The notes under the pieces were generated by a model. The model had not been told where the DNA came from. It saw only the letters and a program-made list of their open reading frames with translations, and searched no databases. The translations under genes and the position numbers were made by a program. A stretch of DNA of 64,000 bases. Source: Naganishia liquefaciens. Taxonomy: Eukaryota > Basidiomycota > Tremellomycetes > Filobasidiales > Filobasidiaceae. Below are positions 1 to 10,083 of this stretch, piece by piece. The stretch lies in assembly GCA_013423385.1 (NCBI GenBank), contig BLZA01000005.1, positions 434,001-498,000 of the forward strand, written 5' to 3'. Each line of letters starts with the position of its first letter. The first letter of the stretch is position 1.

Positions 1-117
1 ATGTAGCCAAAGTATATTACGACGCATGCGTTCAATTTACGCGACACGCAATCATGGCAGGTAATTGATACATCGTCTATCCATCACACTCCAGCTCTCC
101 GCACGCTCTCCGACTGC

Positions 118-2177
118 TTAAACTTCGTCGGAAACTAGTTTGCGCGCTTTGACCTGCATCCATATCCTGTTTGGCAAGCTATAAGCATCAATGCACTATA
201 GACCACAACATTCACGACGTACCGGTACATTCGCAGCTGTTTCTTCCTGTTAACCAGCATTCGCCTATCCACGCCCATCTGATCGATCCTGAACAATGGC
301 TGCGCTGGAATGCCGAGTTCTGCGTGATCGACACCGAACGGATCGAAGGGTTGACTTCTCCCATGGCTCGTCGCCTCGTCGGACTTTCCTTCGTTGGCTC
401 CAGATAATCTCGGTGTTTCGTGTGCGTGAAACTCGATTCTTGGTTCCGGGACGGTCTCTCCTGGAGGTCTGAACCGCGTGGACAACGGTTGTGTGCTATC
501 AACGGCTGATTGCGAAGGTGCCGAGGAGCCCAGCGCTAGCGGTGCGAGCTGGGCAGCCATTTCTTCCGCCTGCTTAGCGCCATTGGTTGTTTGACCACTT
601 GGATGTTCGGCAGTTTCGCCTGCTGGAGTCTTGGGCATGGGACTATCTAACGGAGTCTCGCCTTCCCCTTCCACTTCGACAGTTGGCTGATCCACCTCGA
701 CAGGCGTAAAAGCCGTTTTTGACCCCGTCAACATTTCGGACAGTTCCGCTGTATCGCAAGGTACGTTAGGATCGGACCATGATGAGCACCGATAGACTGA
801 CCAGCTTCGAAGAAGTAGACCCGTGTGCCATCACCACGGATGTAGAAATTCTCCTCCAGCATTCGACCTTTCTTGATTCTGAGCTGAGCAAGGTCGTACC
901 GTCCGTAATCGCGGATAAAGACCATCCCTCCTGGTTTTAGCATCTGTGCCACCAGCCGAATCAAGTGAGTGGAGATGATAAAGATCGTTGAGCGAGTCTC
1001 CCACCTTGTACACATTGGCGATCGCACGCTGCCACTCGAGCGGATGAAGAGCGGAAAGGACAAAGATCATGATGGCGATGTCGACACTATTCGGTTCCAC
1101 GCCTTCAGGCAGACTACTCTGCTTGACCGAGTCTTCTGACGCATCATTGCTTTCGGCTGCACTGCCGTCTGCTCTTGATGGCCGTCGCACAGTGGACTGA
1201 CTAGCAACCGGTGGTTGTGTGACATCCCATACTGAGGAATGCAGGATACCTTTTCCGTGTGGAGGAACGGGGTACATCGGATTCGACTAAAGACGAGGGA
1301 CGCAGAGGTGATGAGAAATCAGGCGTGAAAAAGCTTGAGACGGAATCGAACTTACCTTGACAACCTCAACTGCCGAAGCAGCGTAATCGCAAGCGTGCAC
1401 CACCAAGTGAGGGTTCTCGTTCTTGGCTAACAGCGGGAATACGGTATTGCCGGCACCCTGTCGCATACGCGGTCAGGTATTGCTAAGCACGATCAGAACT
1501 GCTCGGCAAGAGCGACAACTCACGCATCCGATCTCTACTACGGTCTTGGGGCCTGCCTGTCACGGGATGAATCGTTAGTTATTCCGCCAGAGCGATTCGA
1601 TGAGAACTGCGCATACATCTGCTTTGGCGCATTCCAGCAATTCCTGAAACTCGAGTCTAAGCCAATTTCTGTCTTTGAAGAAGCTGAGAGGAGCGAATCG
1701 TGTCAGGAACTCATCAGCAATTTGTAATACGATTGACTGACTTGGCTTTGTTGATATTGTAAAATCGATGCCAGTACATTGCCGGATTGGCATTATACGC
1801 GTCTGAAAGCGGGATTCAGTCTTCGCGAAGCGACAAGGCCGGGAAATGTAGGACTAACATTTCATCTCCTTGCTAACCTGAGCCTGTCGTTGCATCTCCA
1901 ACGTCTTTTTGGCATCATCTTCCCATTCCGGAGGTGGCACGACGTGATCCCAAGCGTTATGACTGAAGACATCGTCCTGTTCCGTAAGGAATCGTGATCC
2001 AAAGGGGACCTTGTGAAGCCGTTCGCGGCGCTCAGCTGGTGTTTCCTCGGGTGGACAGTCGACTGCAGGTTGGGATTCGGCAGCGCTATCTGTCCGCGTG
2101 GTTCCCTCAGTTGAAGCAGGAACTATTGGTGATAGCTCAACTGGTGCCGTCTGAGCATCTGTGGTGTGATCCGCCAT
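118..2177 (-). CDS. TRM140: tRNA N3-methylcytidine methyltransferase (Trm140/METTL2-like)
   Basis: Predicted SAM-dependent enzyme making 3-methylcytidine at position 32 of tRNAs in the cytosol. The start at 2177 begins [10 protein letters not shown]. The N-terminal block has the family motif [13 protein letters not shown] followed by HNAWDHV, then [16 protein letters not shown], the SAM-binding motif [14 protein letters not shown] (split by an intron), and [20 protein letters not shown] with [17 protein letters not shown]. The C-terminus [20 protein letters not shown] is completed by a short last exon (about 118-158) reached through an intron with donor GTACGT. I count at least five introns. 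Odd: roughly 110 low-complexity residues are inserted between the [10 protein letters not shown] region and the C-terminal VDRR motif, where relatives have a short linker. The family is clear; exact exon borders are inferred. Confidence 0.9.
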
Positions 2178-2255
2178 GGTGTTCCGATAACGCTGCAAGC
2201 GATACAAGGTAGGTCTGGTCAGATAACCGCCTGCCGCTCTTGTCAGCATCTACAC

Positions 2256-2990
2256 CTACCGGGGGGAGAGCTCCCGCCGATAGAGGCCTGGTTTCTGAAT
2301 GTGAAGAGGGAACGCTGGGGTCCAGAAAAATAGCGATCGAAATGCGGGGCTCCAAGCGCGATTAGCTGGAACGAACGATCGATAGAGAAGCGCATGAGCG
2401 ATCGACTCAAGCGCGTCTGTCTGGTTCTCGCGATACAAATACAGACGTCGAGCGACGTTCAAACCTCCTTCATCGTACTCTCCCCCATTCTTGCGGGAAG
2501 GTCGCAGTGAATCGGGCACTGGCCACATGATGGCGTGTGGACGGCAGGCGCAAACTTTGTTCATTTCAACATCGTCTCCCGATCGCCGTCCACGCGTGTG
2601 TCACCTGGTCTCGACCTGCGTTTTCAGCCAAGAACTCCGCATCACGTGTGTACAGTTCCTCCCGGTATCCTCCTCTGGCTCTTCGACGCGCTCCCGGCCT
2701 GCCTTATTCATCTCTTGCCTGGATCACGGGCGATTAACTTCCTCGAGCAAGCAATCGCTCGAGGTCTGGACAAGGGGCGGACTTGATGGGCCGAGTTTTC
2801 GGAAAAGGGGTCAGGCCATGGGGGAGCAATTACCTCACGGGAATAACTGAAGGAAAAACGGGTGCAAGAAGGAATCAGCTCTCTCGGGAGTTTGTCGATG
2901 GGGAACGTGGGAACACGACCTCGTTCGCGCTTGCGGATCATCTGGGCATTCGTTACCTGGATCCGTGTGTGAACAAGGGCATCGAGACAT
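2256..2990 (-). CDS. small uncharacterised multi-exon protein
   Basis: Not recognised. A chain of short exons joins in one frame: a start at 2990 (MSRCPCSHTDPGNECPDDP), a 13-nt exon with acceptor TTTTTCCTTCAG and donor GTAATT, then SSDCLLEEVNRP, then GYREELYTRDAEFLAENAG, then an exon with EYDEGGLNVARRLYLYRENQ and ALESIAHALLYRSF. The stop is at 2256. The joins keep phase, and these peptides are clearly more protein-like than the other frames, but one exon is tiny and one intron is over 100 nt, so the model is provisional. The product would be about 140 residues, acidic at first and then helical. It lies 78 bp upstream of the methyltransferase start on the same strand. The last 25 residues could instead come from a different splice. 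Confidence 0.45.
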
Positions 2991-3285
2991 GGTGTATTCC
3001 AGATAGTTTGTTCATCATCTCCTTTGCTTCATCCATGCATAGGCTTTGTAATCTCATTCGGTTTCGTCGAATTACCGAAGGCGATTCTTTGCCCTATTCG
3101 ATATCATACAACTTGCTCAAACCCTTGAATGCCACGAGCGACGATCTCCTCTGGATGTCGCCTACCGCGGGTCATTCAGTCATCGCTCGACATGGAAAAT
3201 CCATCTAGCATGCACATGAACCGCAACGAACCATCCCCAAGCTCGCATCCAGATTGTCGACGAGCTTTGCGCTGGGAAGACTTAT

Positions 3286-4593
3286 TCACTTGCGGATAGT
3301 TCCTGAAAGGCAGCGCATGAGCTCGAAGATGTACTGCGAGGTTCGTCTACCGTAGGTATTCACCGATTCGGAAGCCGCAACCTTCTTGGCGGGCTTCTTC
3401 TTGGGTGCAGCTTTTGTCTTTTCAGATTTCTTGTTGGTGGTCTATAAAAGTCAGCCGTCAGTAATCTTTCGAGCGGCACCAAGTCCTCGTTTACAGTTCG
3501 AGAAGATCGCTTCGAGGCAGGCTTTAAGGGTAGAAGCTTTAAGCAACAGTGCTAGGATTACGAGGGGAGCACTCACCTTGGAGGTTTTCTGCTCTTCCGC
3601 ATCACTCTCCTCGGACTTCTTATTCGACTGGATAGTATGCATTAATGACTGCTATCAATCCTTATCTTGCTGTATGGTGTTACCTTTCGCTTCTTGGTGG
3701 CAGGCTTCTCATCCTCAGTCGTCAAAGCTTCCTCCTCCTCTGTACCAGCGAGCTCCTCGGACTCCTCCTTGGGTTTCTTTGCGGCAGACTTTCGCTTCTT
3801 TGGAAGAGATTTCGCAGCAGGCTCCGCCCCATCTTTCTCAACCGCAGCCTGGAAGAGGTCAGTTGAGCCAGATCTCATACAAGAAAGTCTCACCTTTTTC
3901 CCTTTCTTTGCGGGAGCTTTTTTCTTTGCGTCGGCCCCTTCAGCTTCCTCGGCACCATTCTCGCCTTCGGGTACGTCCTTCTTCTTGGGGAGAATCAGCC
4001 GGACTGACATAGCTGAGCAGAAACGACTCCTTCCTTACCTTGGCGCTTTCAGGCAAGTCTTCGGCCGGCACCTCGCCTTGCTCCCAGTACTCGGAAAACT
4101 TCTGTTGGAACGCCTCTCTGCGGCCCGAGGGAGATTAGGGGCAGGTGCAAATTTCGACGGTACCAATCTAACTCACGGGATCTCTTCATACCCGTCGACT
4201 TCATCGGCAGAGTCAAAATCCTTTTTCAGGTTCTCAAACTGCTTCTTGCTAGATTACGAAAGGAGACGTCTGTCAGTTTCTTTTCAATGCGGCGATCGAT
4301 ACCTGACTCACGTCAGGCATCCAAGGTGACGCCACTTGTAGCTGCCCTTGTCCTGGAAAGTGACCCAGCTGTAAAGCGATGAATGTCAGCCAAGAGCCAG
4401 GTCATGAACCTGGTACGTTAAACATACGTTCCGAATCTGCATTCTCCCTTGGTGATCTTGGTTCCCTTGCATGGCGCAGGCCCTGAAAGGACTATTTTGA
4501 GCGATACTAGTATTTGAGAAGGGCAGCTACACGATACGTACCGTTACATGCTGAACGATTGTTCGCCGAAACTTCAAGTCGATATCCGGCCAT
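3286..4593 (-). CDS. PARP-type zinc-finger nuclear protein without PARP catalytic domain
   Basis: The start at 4593 gives MAGYRLEVSANNRSACNGPA. Residues about 10-60 form a complete zf-PARP module: CNGPAPCKGTKITKGECRFG, then FGTWVTFQDKGSYKWRHLGC, carrying the Cys and His zinc ligands. A helical stretch follows (KKQFENLKKDFDSADEVDGY), then a long Lys/Ala/Glu-rich tail with several nuclear-localisation-like clusters (PKKRKSAAKKPKEE, ATKKRKVTPY) and a last exon ending MRCLSGTIRK. No ADP-ribosyltransferase fold is present. Fission yeast has similar small proteins with one PARP-type finger (Hpz1, Hpz2), so a DNA or chromatin role is likely. At least six short introns split it. The tail is low in complexity, so its splice borders are the least certain part. 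Confidence 0.8.
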
Positions 4594-5205
4594 TCTTGAC
4601 GATGCGATGTTTCGATTCAAACTGTCGTATGAATACCGATCGCGCGCTTTGAGTGTTCTTGGTTGCGCTGCTTGTACTAAGGGCTCAGTCGTGTTGGATT
4701 AGCCTATGAACAGACAAGTCTGGGTTGGTTGGGGCTTTGCGTAATGTCTGTTCAGAGTCGAATAGTAGAGTGCGATGGCCAAAGGATTCGCGCTCCTCGA
4801 AAGGCTGCCTCGAATGCATTCATGTGACGCAATGCCGATCATTACTCATACGTCGTTGCTCGGATCGCGGATGGACGCGCCCGGCTAGAATTTGCTTCAA
4901 CAGCTGTCTCACCAAGCTGTGTCTGATTCGGTGAGTGTGTGATGGCATCTTCCCAGCAGCTAAGTGGACATCCTGGACAGGGCGAGCTGTCTGTCCGTCA
5001 GTTCTCTCCAAGCTGTCGACGTCAAAGGATGATCAAAAGCGATTACATTTGTTACAGGTCTGTGATCACGATTAAGGCGACAACTGGTGGCGAGGCTCAT
5101 GCATCCCAAGGTATGTGCGTGAATGTGATAATATGTGACACACATGGTTATAGACGGACCATACTCGCTCGTCTTTCAGCGAGACATGGAATTGCAACAG
5201 CAGCT
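4594..5205. other. intergenic, nothing recognised
   Basis: Between the start of the zinc-finger gene and the end of the MOB4 gene, both on the minus strand. It presumably holds the zinc-finger promoter and the MOB4 terminator. Open frames here are short with no protein-like composition. I see no RNA gene or repeat. Confidence 0.5.
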
Positions 5206-6977
5206 TCAAACGTTAAACACAATTCCATCCGCGGTGGAGATCGGGTTCTCGGGTCGACCTTCTTCGTACGTCTTGGTCTTTGCTGCATCTGAATTTTTCT
5301 GATCATCGTTGCTTTCGTTTTCGACTCTCGTGTCATTGGCGCTGAGACCATTTGTCAGAGGCTGCTCTTGAGACTGTTGCGCAATGTTCTCTTTTGCTTT
5401 CACCTTCTCTTGCTCGGCCGGGGCACTGACGTTTTCGACATGGGTATCGACCTCGTCTTCGTCTTCCTCCGCGGGCACGTCCACAGCGAATAAGGCCTTT
5501 CGAATGCCTTTGCCCTTGCCTCGCCCGAGGGTACCTCGACCATTATTCCTTGCCAGCCCACCAAGAACGTCCTTGATGCCATGATCGATTCGAGTTGCGG
5601 TCAGCGGCGTGGCGAATTTGTCTCGACGGAACTCGTCATCGTCTTCATCGGCGTCCGTGCCTTGAGTCGATGAATTGGTCGCCGAGGTTGTAGACGTTGC
5701 CGAGTTTGTAGACGTTGCCGAGTTTTTTGGAGCATCATCGCTGGTAGAGCTTATAGTCTGGTTCTGTGACGATTCAGACGTTTTCGACGGATCCGTCTGC
5801 GACTTCTTTTCCGAAACTTCAGAGGTTTCCGACATGGTCGTTTCGTTCGCGGTTGAAGGGATCACGAGTAGGCTCAGGTTCATCAGCTGGTATCGCTTGA
5901 TCAATGCCAGGAATCTTTGGTACAGAGAGCTCTCTGCCTGTGGAAGGTCGCTTGAGCCTAGATGTCTCAAGATATTATTTTTGCATCACTGACCTCCGCT
6001 TCTTCAAAGATCTCCCTATGCGCAAACCATGCATGGCTAAAGATTCTTGATATTCTTCTCGCCTGAGTGCCAAAATAGCGTTCTGATCCTGGTTTGATGC
6101 TTATCCGCGAGGGGAAAGCCTGTGATGAATTCCAAAGAGCCGTGTGCGAGTCGAGACTGAGCGAGATGGTGGTGATCAGGGCTCGTCCTCACGGGTTCTA
6201 GAAGACGCCATCGGACTCACGTGTGAAGAATGTAGTCGATAGCGCAACAGTGGTTCTGAGCGATTGACACGGGCAGGGGAGATGATCAGAGACATGTCGG
6301 GACGTGCATGTCTCGCTAGACGACGGGACTCACTTCTTGCATCGCTCCTTTTCCGTCCTCTTCAGCCTTTCCCTGATGGTTCGCCACACAGATGTACTGC
6401 CATTCACCGGCCTTCATCTCTGGGCACGACTCTGGCGTACACTCTCTCAGCAAGGATGTGATGAGAGGTGTCAAGTCTATTGGTAGACGCCTAGAAACGC
6501 TGTATTAGTCCGAGCCTGTGATGTCGAGCGGGTTGCTGCGCCTACCGAAGTTGCTCGTATATCCACTTCGGGGGGAGTCCGAATAAGTTAAAGCGTGATA
6601 ATGCAGCTTCGGGAAGACTCACCAGGTCCTGCTCCTTGCTCTGACTGGAAACGTTCGTTCCTGATGCAGAGGACGATTTCTGCGACTGGTATTCTGGAAC
6701 CTCAACAATCTTGTTGATATCGCGCGGATCGTGTTCGATTAGCAGACTGAGGTACTCGGCCATCTGGAAAGCCGAATGAATGCTTTCGATAGGCGGGACT
6801 GATGTGATACTCTACAAAGATGCAAGCCAAATGCATGAGCCTAATGGAGCATTGCTACACGGGCAACGCCTGACTCACGGTGACTTCATGGAAGCTGGCG
6901 CCCTTCTGTATTTTACGAATAGCGCTCTGTGGCTCTTCGCTAGATTGCGGTACGGACGATTCTGGAGGAACTATCAT
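5206..6977 (-). CDS. MOB4: MOB4/phocein-type STRIPAK subunit with long C-terminal extension
   Basis: Mob family protein of the phocein branch, a subunit of the STRIPAK phosphatase-kinase complex. The start at 6977 (MIVPPESSVPQSSEE; upstream context GCCGCC) leads through an intron to TMAEYLSLLIEHDPRDINKI, matching the phocein N-terminal block. Next come LPPKWIYEQLRRL, the zinc region ECTPESCPEMKAGEWQYICV, HCCAIDYILHT, and the C-terminal helix SLYQRFLALIKRYQLMNLSL with LVIPST, where phocein normally ends soon after. Here about 190 more residues follow: Ser/Thr/Asn-rich repeats, an acidic run, a Gly/Arg/Lys stretch (GRGTLGRGKGKGIRKALF) and an acidic tail ending ADGIVFNV. The extension is disordered and of unknown function. 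It is divergent from the TBP gene. Confidence 0.85.
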
Positions 6978-7530
6978 GGCGGCATGCGATGGCCGATTTT
7001 CTGCTGGTATTCTGTCGTTTTGGCTCGAGCTGATCCCTCTAGGGCATGCAAGTCACGATCGTGCGAGTTTCCAAACGAGATTTCCCACAAGTCACCTATC
7101 CGGCATATCCGCAACAAGAGGTGTTTGCGATGTAAAGGAGCCTTGAATAAGATTGACTCGGGCGATCAACAACGGGTCCCTGGGCTGCGTGCATGCCTCC
7201 ATAGCGGTGATGAAGCAGCCGGGACCGACCCCTAGTAAATGAGGTAATCAGGTACAACAGAGGCGCGGTTTGCACGAGTTGAGGGGCTGGGGATTTAGCG
7301 CGAAACGGAGAAGACCGCCGCGGAACGAGGCAAAGTATATAAGGAAACGAGCCCAATTTCCCCTTGCCACTCTGGACGCGCGGCACGATTTGCATCCGTC
7401 ATCCAAAACTCCAGCTGTCTCACTTCGGAATCCTTTACTGGACGTTCGCAGAGACTACAACTGGTCCCGTTGCACCTCGCTCCGTCTTCTCGGACACTCT
7501 CTCACACGTCGTCGTCGTCGCTGCCCTACC
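6978..7530. promoter_or_regulatory. divergent promoter of MOB4 and TBP genes
   Basis: A 553-bp gap between two divergent start codons. It contains the TATA box described separately and a GTC-rich run just before the TBP start. No open frame here looks coding. Confidence 0.5.
7336..7343 (+). promoter_or_regulatory. TATA box (TATATAAG)
   Basis: A consensus TATA element 188 bp upstream of the TBP start codon, on the coding strand and followed by a purine-rich stretch. Distance and orientation fit a core promoter with a 5' leader of about 100-150 nt. Transcription start is not visible from sequence. Confidence 0.5.
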
Positions 7531-8588
7531 ATGTCTGCAATCAACGGAAACGGCGTCGTCTCTGCGGGAAACCTCGGTGTGATTGGCGTCGGTTCGCAAG
7601 ATGTTGGTCAAAGCAACGTGGTGGCACCCAAGACGAACTCGAACGACCCTCCTGGAAGTGTACCGGAAATCACAGCTGTACAAGGCATTGTTCCTACGCT
7701 CCAGTCAGTATAGTCCTCTCCCTCTGCCCTCTTTTCCCCTGCCGCGCACAAGTTGTATAAGTATTGAACGACGCACTGTTCCCTTCCTTGCGTATCGTTT
7801 ATTCCACCTATGCTTTCATTCGATTACCGACGAAATTACCGCGATGCTATCAATCACTGCCTATTCAACTATTCAGGAACATCGTCGCTACCGTCAACCT
7901 GGGATGTCGTCTTGACCTGAAGACTATTGCAATGCACGCTCGTAATGCCGAATACAACCCCAAGGTAATCAGCATAATACAAATTTCCCTCGTCGCTCTT
8001 GCTGATTAGGTCACAATTTCCTTCCACAGCGTTTCGCGGCCGTCATCATGCGTATCCGGGATCCGAAAACAACTGCCTTGATCTTTGCTTCTGGAAAAAT
8101 GGTCGTCACCGGTGCCAAGTCCGAGGACGACTCGCGTCTGGCGTCTCGTAAATACGCACGAATCATCCAGAAGCTCGGTTTCGACGCCAAGTTTCAAGAG
8201 TTCAAGATCCAGAATATTGTCGGCAGTTGTGACGTCAAGTTCCCCATTCGACTGGAGGGTCTGTCGTTCAGCCACATGCAATTCTCGTCATATGAACCGG
8301 AAGTAAGTCCGTACCGCCGCCGCAGAGGTGTTTGCGATACTGACGAACCCTGCCTTTCCCGTTCCAGTTGTTCCCTGGTCTGATCTACAGGATGATCCAG
8401 CCGAAAGTGGTCTTGTTGATTTTCGTCTCTGGCAAGATCGTCCTGACCGGAGCCAAAGTGCGATCAGAGATCTACGAGGCATTCAACAAGATTTACAATG
8501 TGTTGGCAGGTGCGTTGCCAGTGCTGTCGGTGGCAACATCTTTCTCACTTTTCCTGCTTTACAACGCGCAGAATTCCGTAAAGCTTGA
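7531..8588 (+). CDS. TBP1: TATA-binding protein (TBP)
   Basis: General transcription factor that binds TATA DNA as part of TFIID. Exons read cleanly: 7531-7703, 7877-7964, 8030-8302, 8368-8509, 8572-8588. A short poorly conserved N-terminus ([10 protein letters not shown]) precedes the saddle domain with both direct repeats: [40 protein letters not shown] and [20 protein letters not shown] in repeat one; [40 protein letters not shown] and [18 protein letters not shown] in repeat two. The stop follows directly after the last repeat, as usual for fungi. The first intron (173 nt) is long for this region. Identification is secure. Confidence 0.98.
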
Positions 8589-9321
8589 GCTATCTGCTAT
8601 CGCATCATATATCGCCACCCATATCTCGCTGCGTCATCCACATATGTTTGACGCGACGTCCAAATCATCACACCAGCATTACAGAGCTCCCCGCGCAGCC
8701 GCCGGGATCTCCTCACATCAGCAGTATTTTACCATAGACGTTCGTCTCCAGTTGTCGAACATCCACCAAGTTGTAGACGTGTCGGTTTGCCGAGTTGTTA
8801 TAGTGATCATCGCATTTGCATGTTATATAAGATACCGTGTCGCCTCCGTCGCGCTTCTCGATGAAGGGCTTGCTGCCAATATCGGAATAGCTGTAGGAAT
8901 GTACTGGGTGACATTTCTTAAAAGTGGTAAAATTTTCAGGCCGCCGCTCAACAGAGGGTCCGTACAACAACGAATGGAGAGGGTCCAGAGTTCCCACGGA
9001 TATTGTGGGCGCGCTCAAAAGGAAGAGCGAGTCTGTATGTGGAAGTGGGGGGGAGGAGCGCAGGCAAGACAGAGTCGTCCTTTACACGCAGTAGCGTAAT
9101 CGCGAAGGTCTCCCGAAAGCGATCGGCGGGCTATCGATCGAAGAGTTTCAGAATCGTTTCCCCCTCTTTCAGGTAGGTAGAACTGCCTACTTCGCACTTC
9201 CATCAGCCACCAGTCTGCGACTTTCCCGGAACCTTGACCGTACAGGCAACCCAAGAAGCCACCAGCTATTGCAAAGCTCCGATATTCACCATAGAAACCT
9301 AAGCGACACCTTACATTCAGA
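8589..9321. other. intergenic between TBP and Cbp6-like gene
   Basis: A 733-bp gap between two plus-strand genes. A TATATAAG motif lies at 8824-8831, about 490 bp before the next start, which is far for a core promoter of that gene. The one longer minus-strand frame (about 8713-9018) has no ATG near its beginning and resembles nothing known. No other feature seen. Confidence 0.45.
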
Positions 9322-9802
9322 ATGTCCGCCGGCGCATCGTCGATCTACCGTCAACTTCTCCAGACCGTTCATGCCTTACCCCGGGATCCACTGAGACCAA
9401 CACTTCAGCTCAATGAGATGCTGGAGTCAACAGTGAATCGTGCATTCGGTGTCAAGCAACTTCAAACAGCAACATCGCCCAACGAAGCACTGCCTCTGAA
9501 GAATGCGGAAATTGTATCGGCGGAGGATGAGGTGCTGGCCAGGAAGGCATTGCGTATACTGAATGACTTGAAGGATGACAAGGCGCTGCATGCTGTGAGT
9601 GGCGCTTAGAACTGACCCGCTGACACTTCTGTGACGAAGGACTGACATTCTGCGTCATTAGTATCCTCTCAGCGAAAAGACGCTGCAGCCACCGACAGAT
9701 CCGTATTACTACACCCGTCTTATTCAAGGCGTCGGTCTTTCCTCGCAGGGGAAAACTCGAAGTTGGTGGAAGACATTCTTCCAGGTCAAGGGAGAAGCAT
9801 AG
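9322..9802 (+). CDS. CBP6: Cbp6/UQCC2-like mitochondrial factor for cytochrome b
   Basis: Two exons (9322-9594 and 9662-9802) encode about 138 residues. The N-terminus SAGASSIYRQLLQTVHALPR is an amphipathic helix of the LYR-like type, and LRPTLQLNEMLESTVNRAFG follows. The C-terminal exon has LQPPTDPYYYTRLIQGVGLS and ends TFFQVKGEA, which recalls the end of yeast Cbp6 (NPQYYQRLINAV, then a short basic tail). Cbp6 acts with Cbp3 on mitochondrial ribosomes to receive new cytochrome b for complex III; UQCC2 is the animal counterpart. Assignment rests on short motif resemblance and size, so a different small LYR-type mitochondrial protein is possible. Confidence 0.55.
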
Positions 9803-10083
9803 TTGTGGACGAAGACCAAGGCTGCATCATTGTTGTATCACTAAACACTCATGAACAAATCGACCCATCATACATCTCATGGAACCAGTTGTCTGGGCCG
9901 CTCGCAAGCATTGATGTGCGCTCTGCGTTTTAAGGAAATTATCAAGTCTCACACGCTGTGTCTGGCAGAAGGTAGCAGTGCATCAGCCATCGGTGAAGAA
10001 AGTCGAATTCATCCCTCTTTTTCATTGATCATTATGTAGCTTTGTCCTTCACAGCTAAGATCTTACAGCGCTGCAAATATTAC

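Noticed and set aside
3386-4329. Long plus-strand open frames opposite the PARP zinc-finger gene
   Set aside because: They are shadows of its Lys/Ala/Glu-rich tail, giving Ser/Phe/Leu-rich antisense peptides with no family features; introns of the minus-strand gene interrupt the region with proper splice sites.
8713-9018. Minus-strand frame of about 100 codons between TBP and the Cbp6-like gene
   Set aside because: It begins with a non-ATG codon, has no splice partner, and shows no family resemblance.
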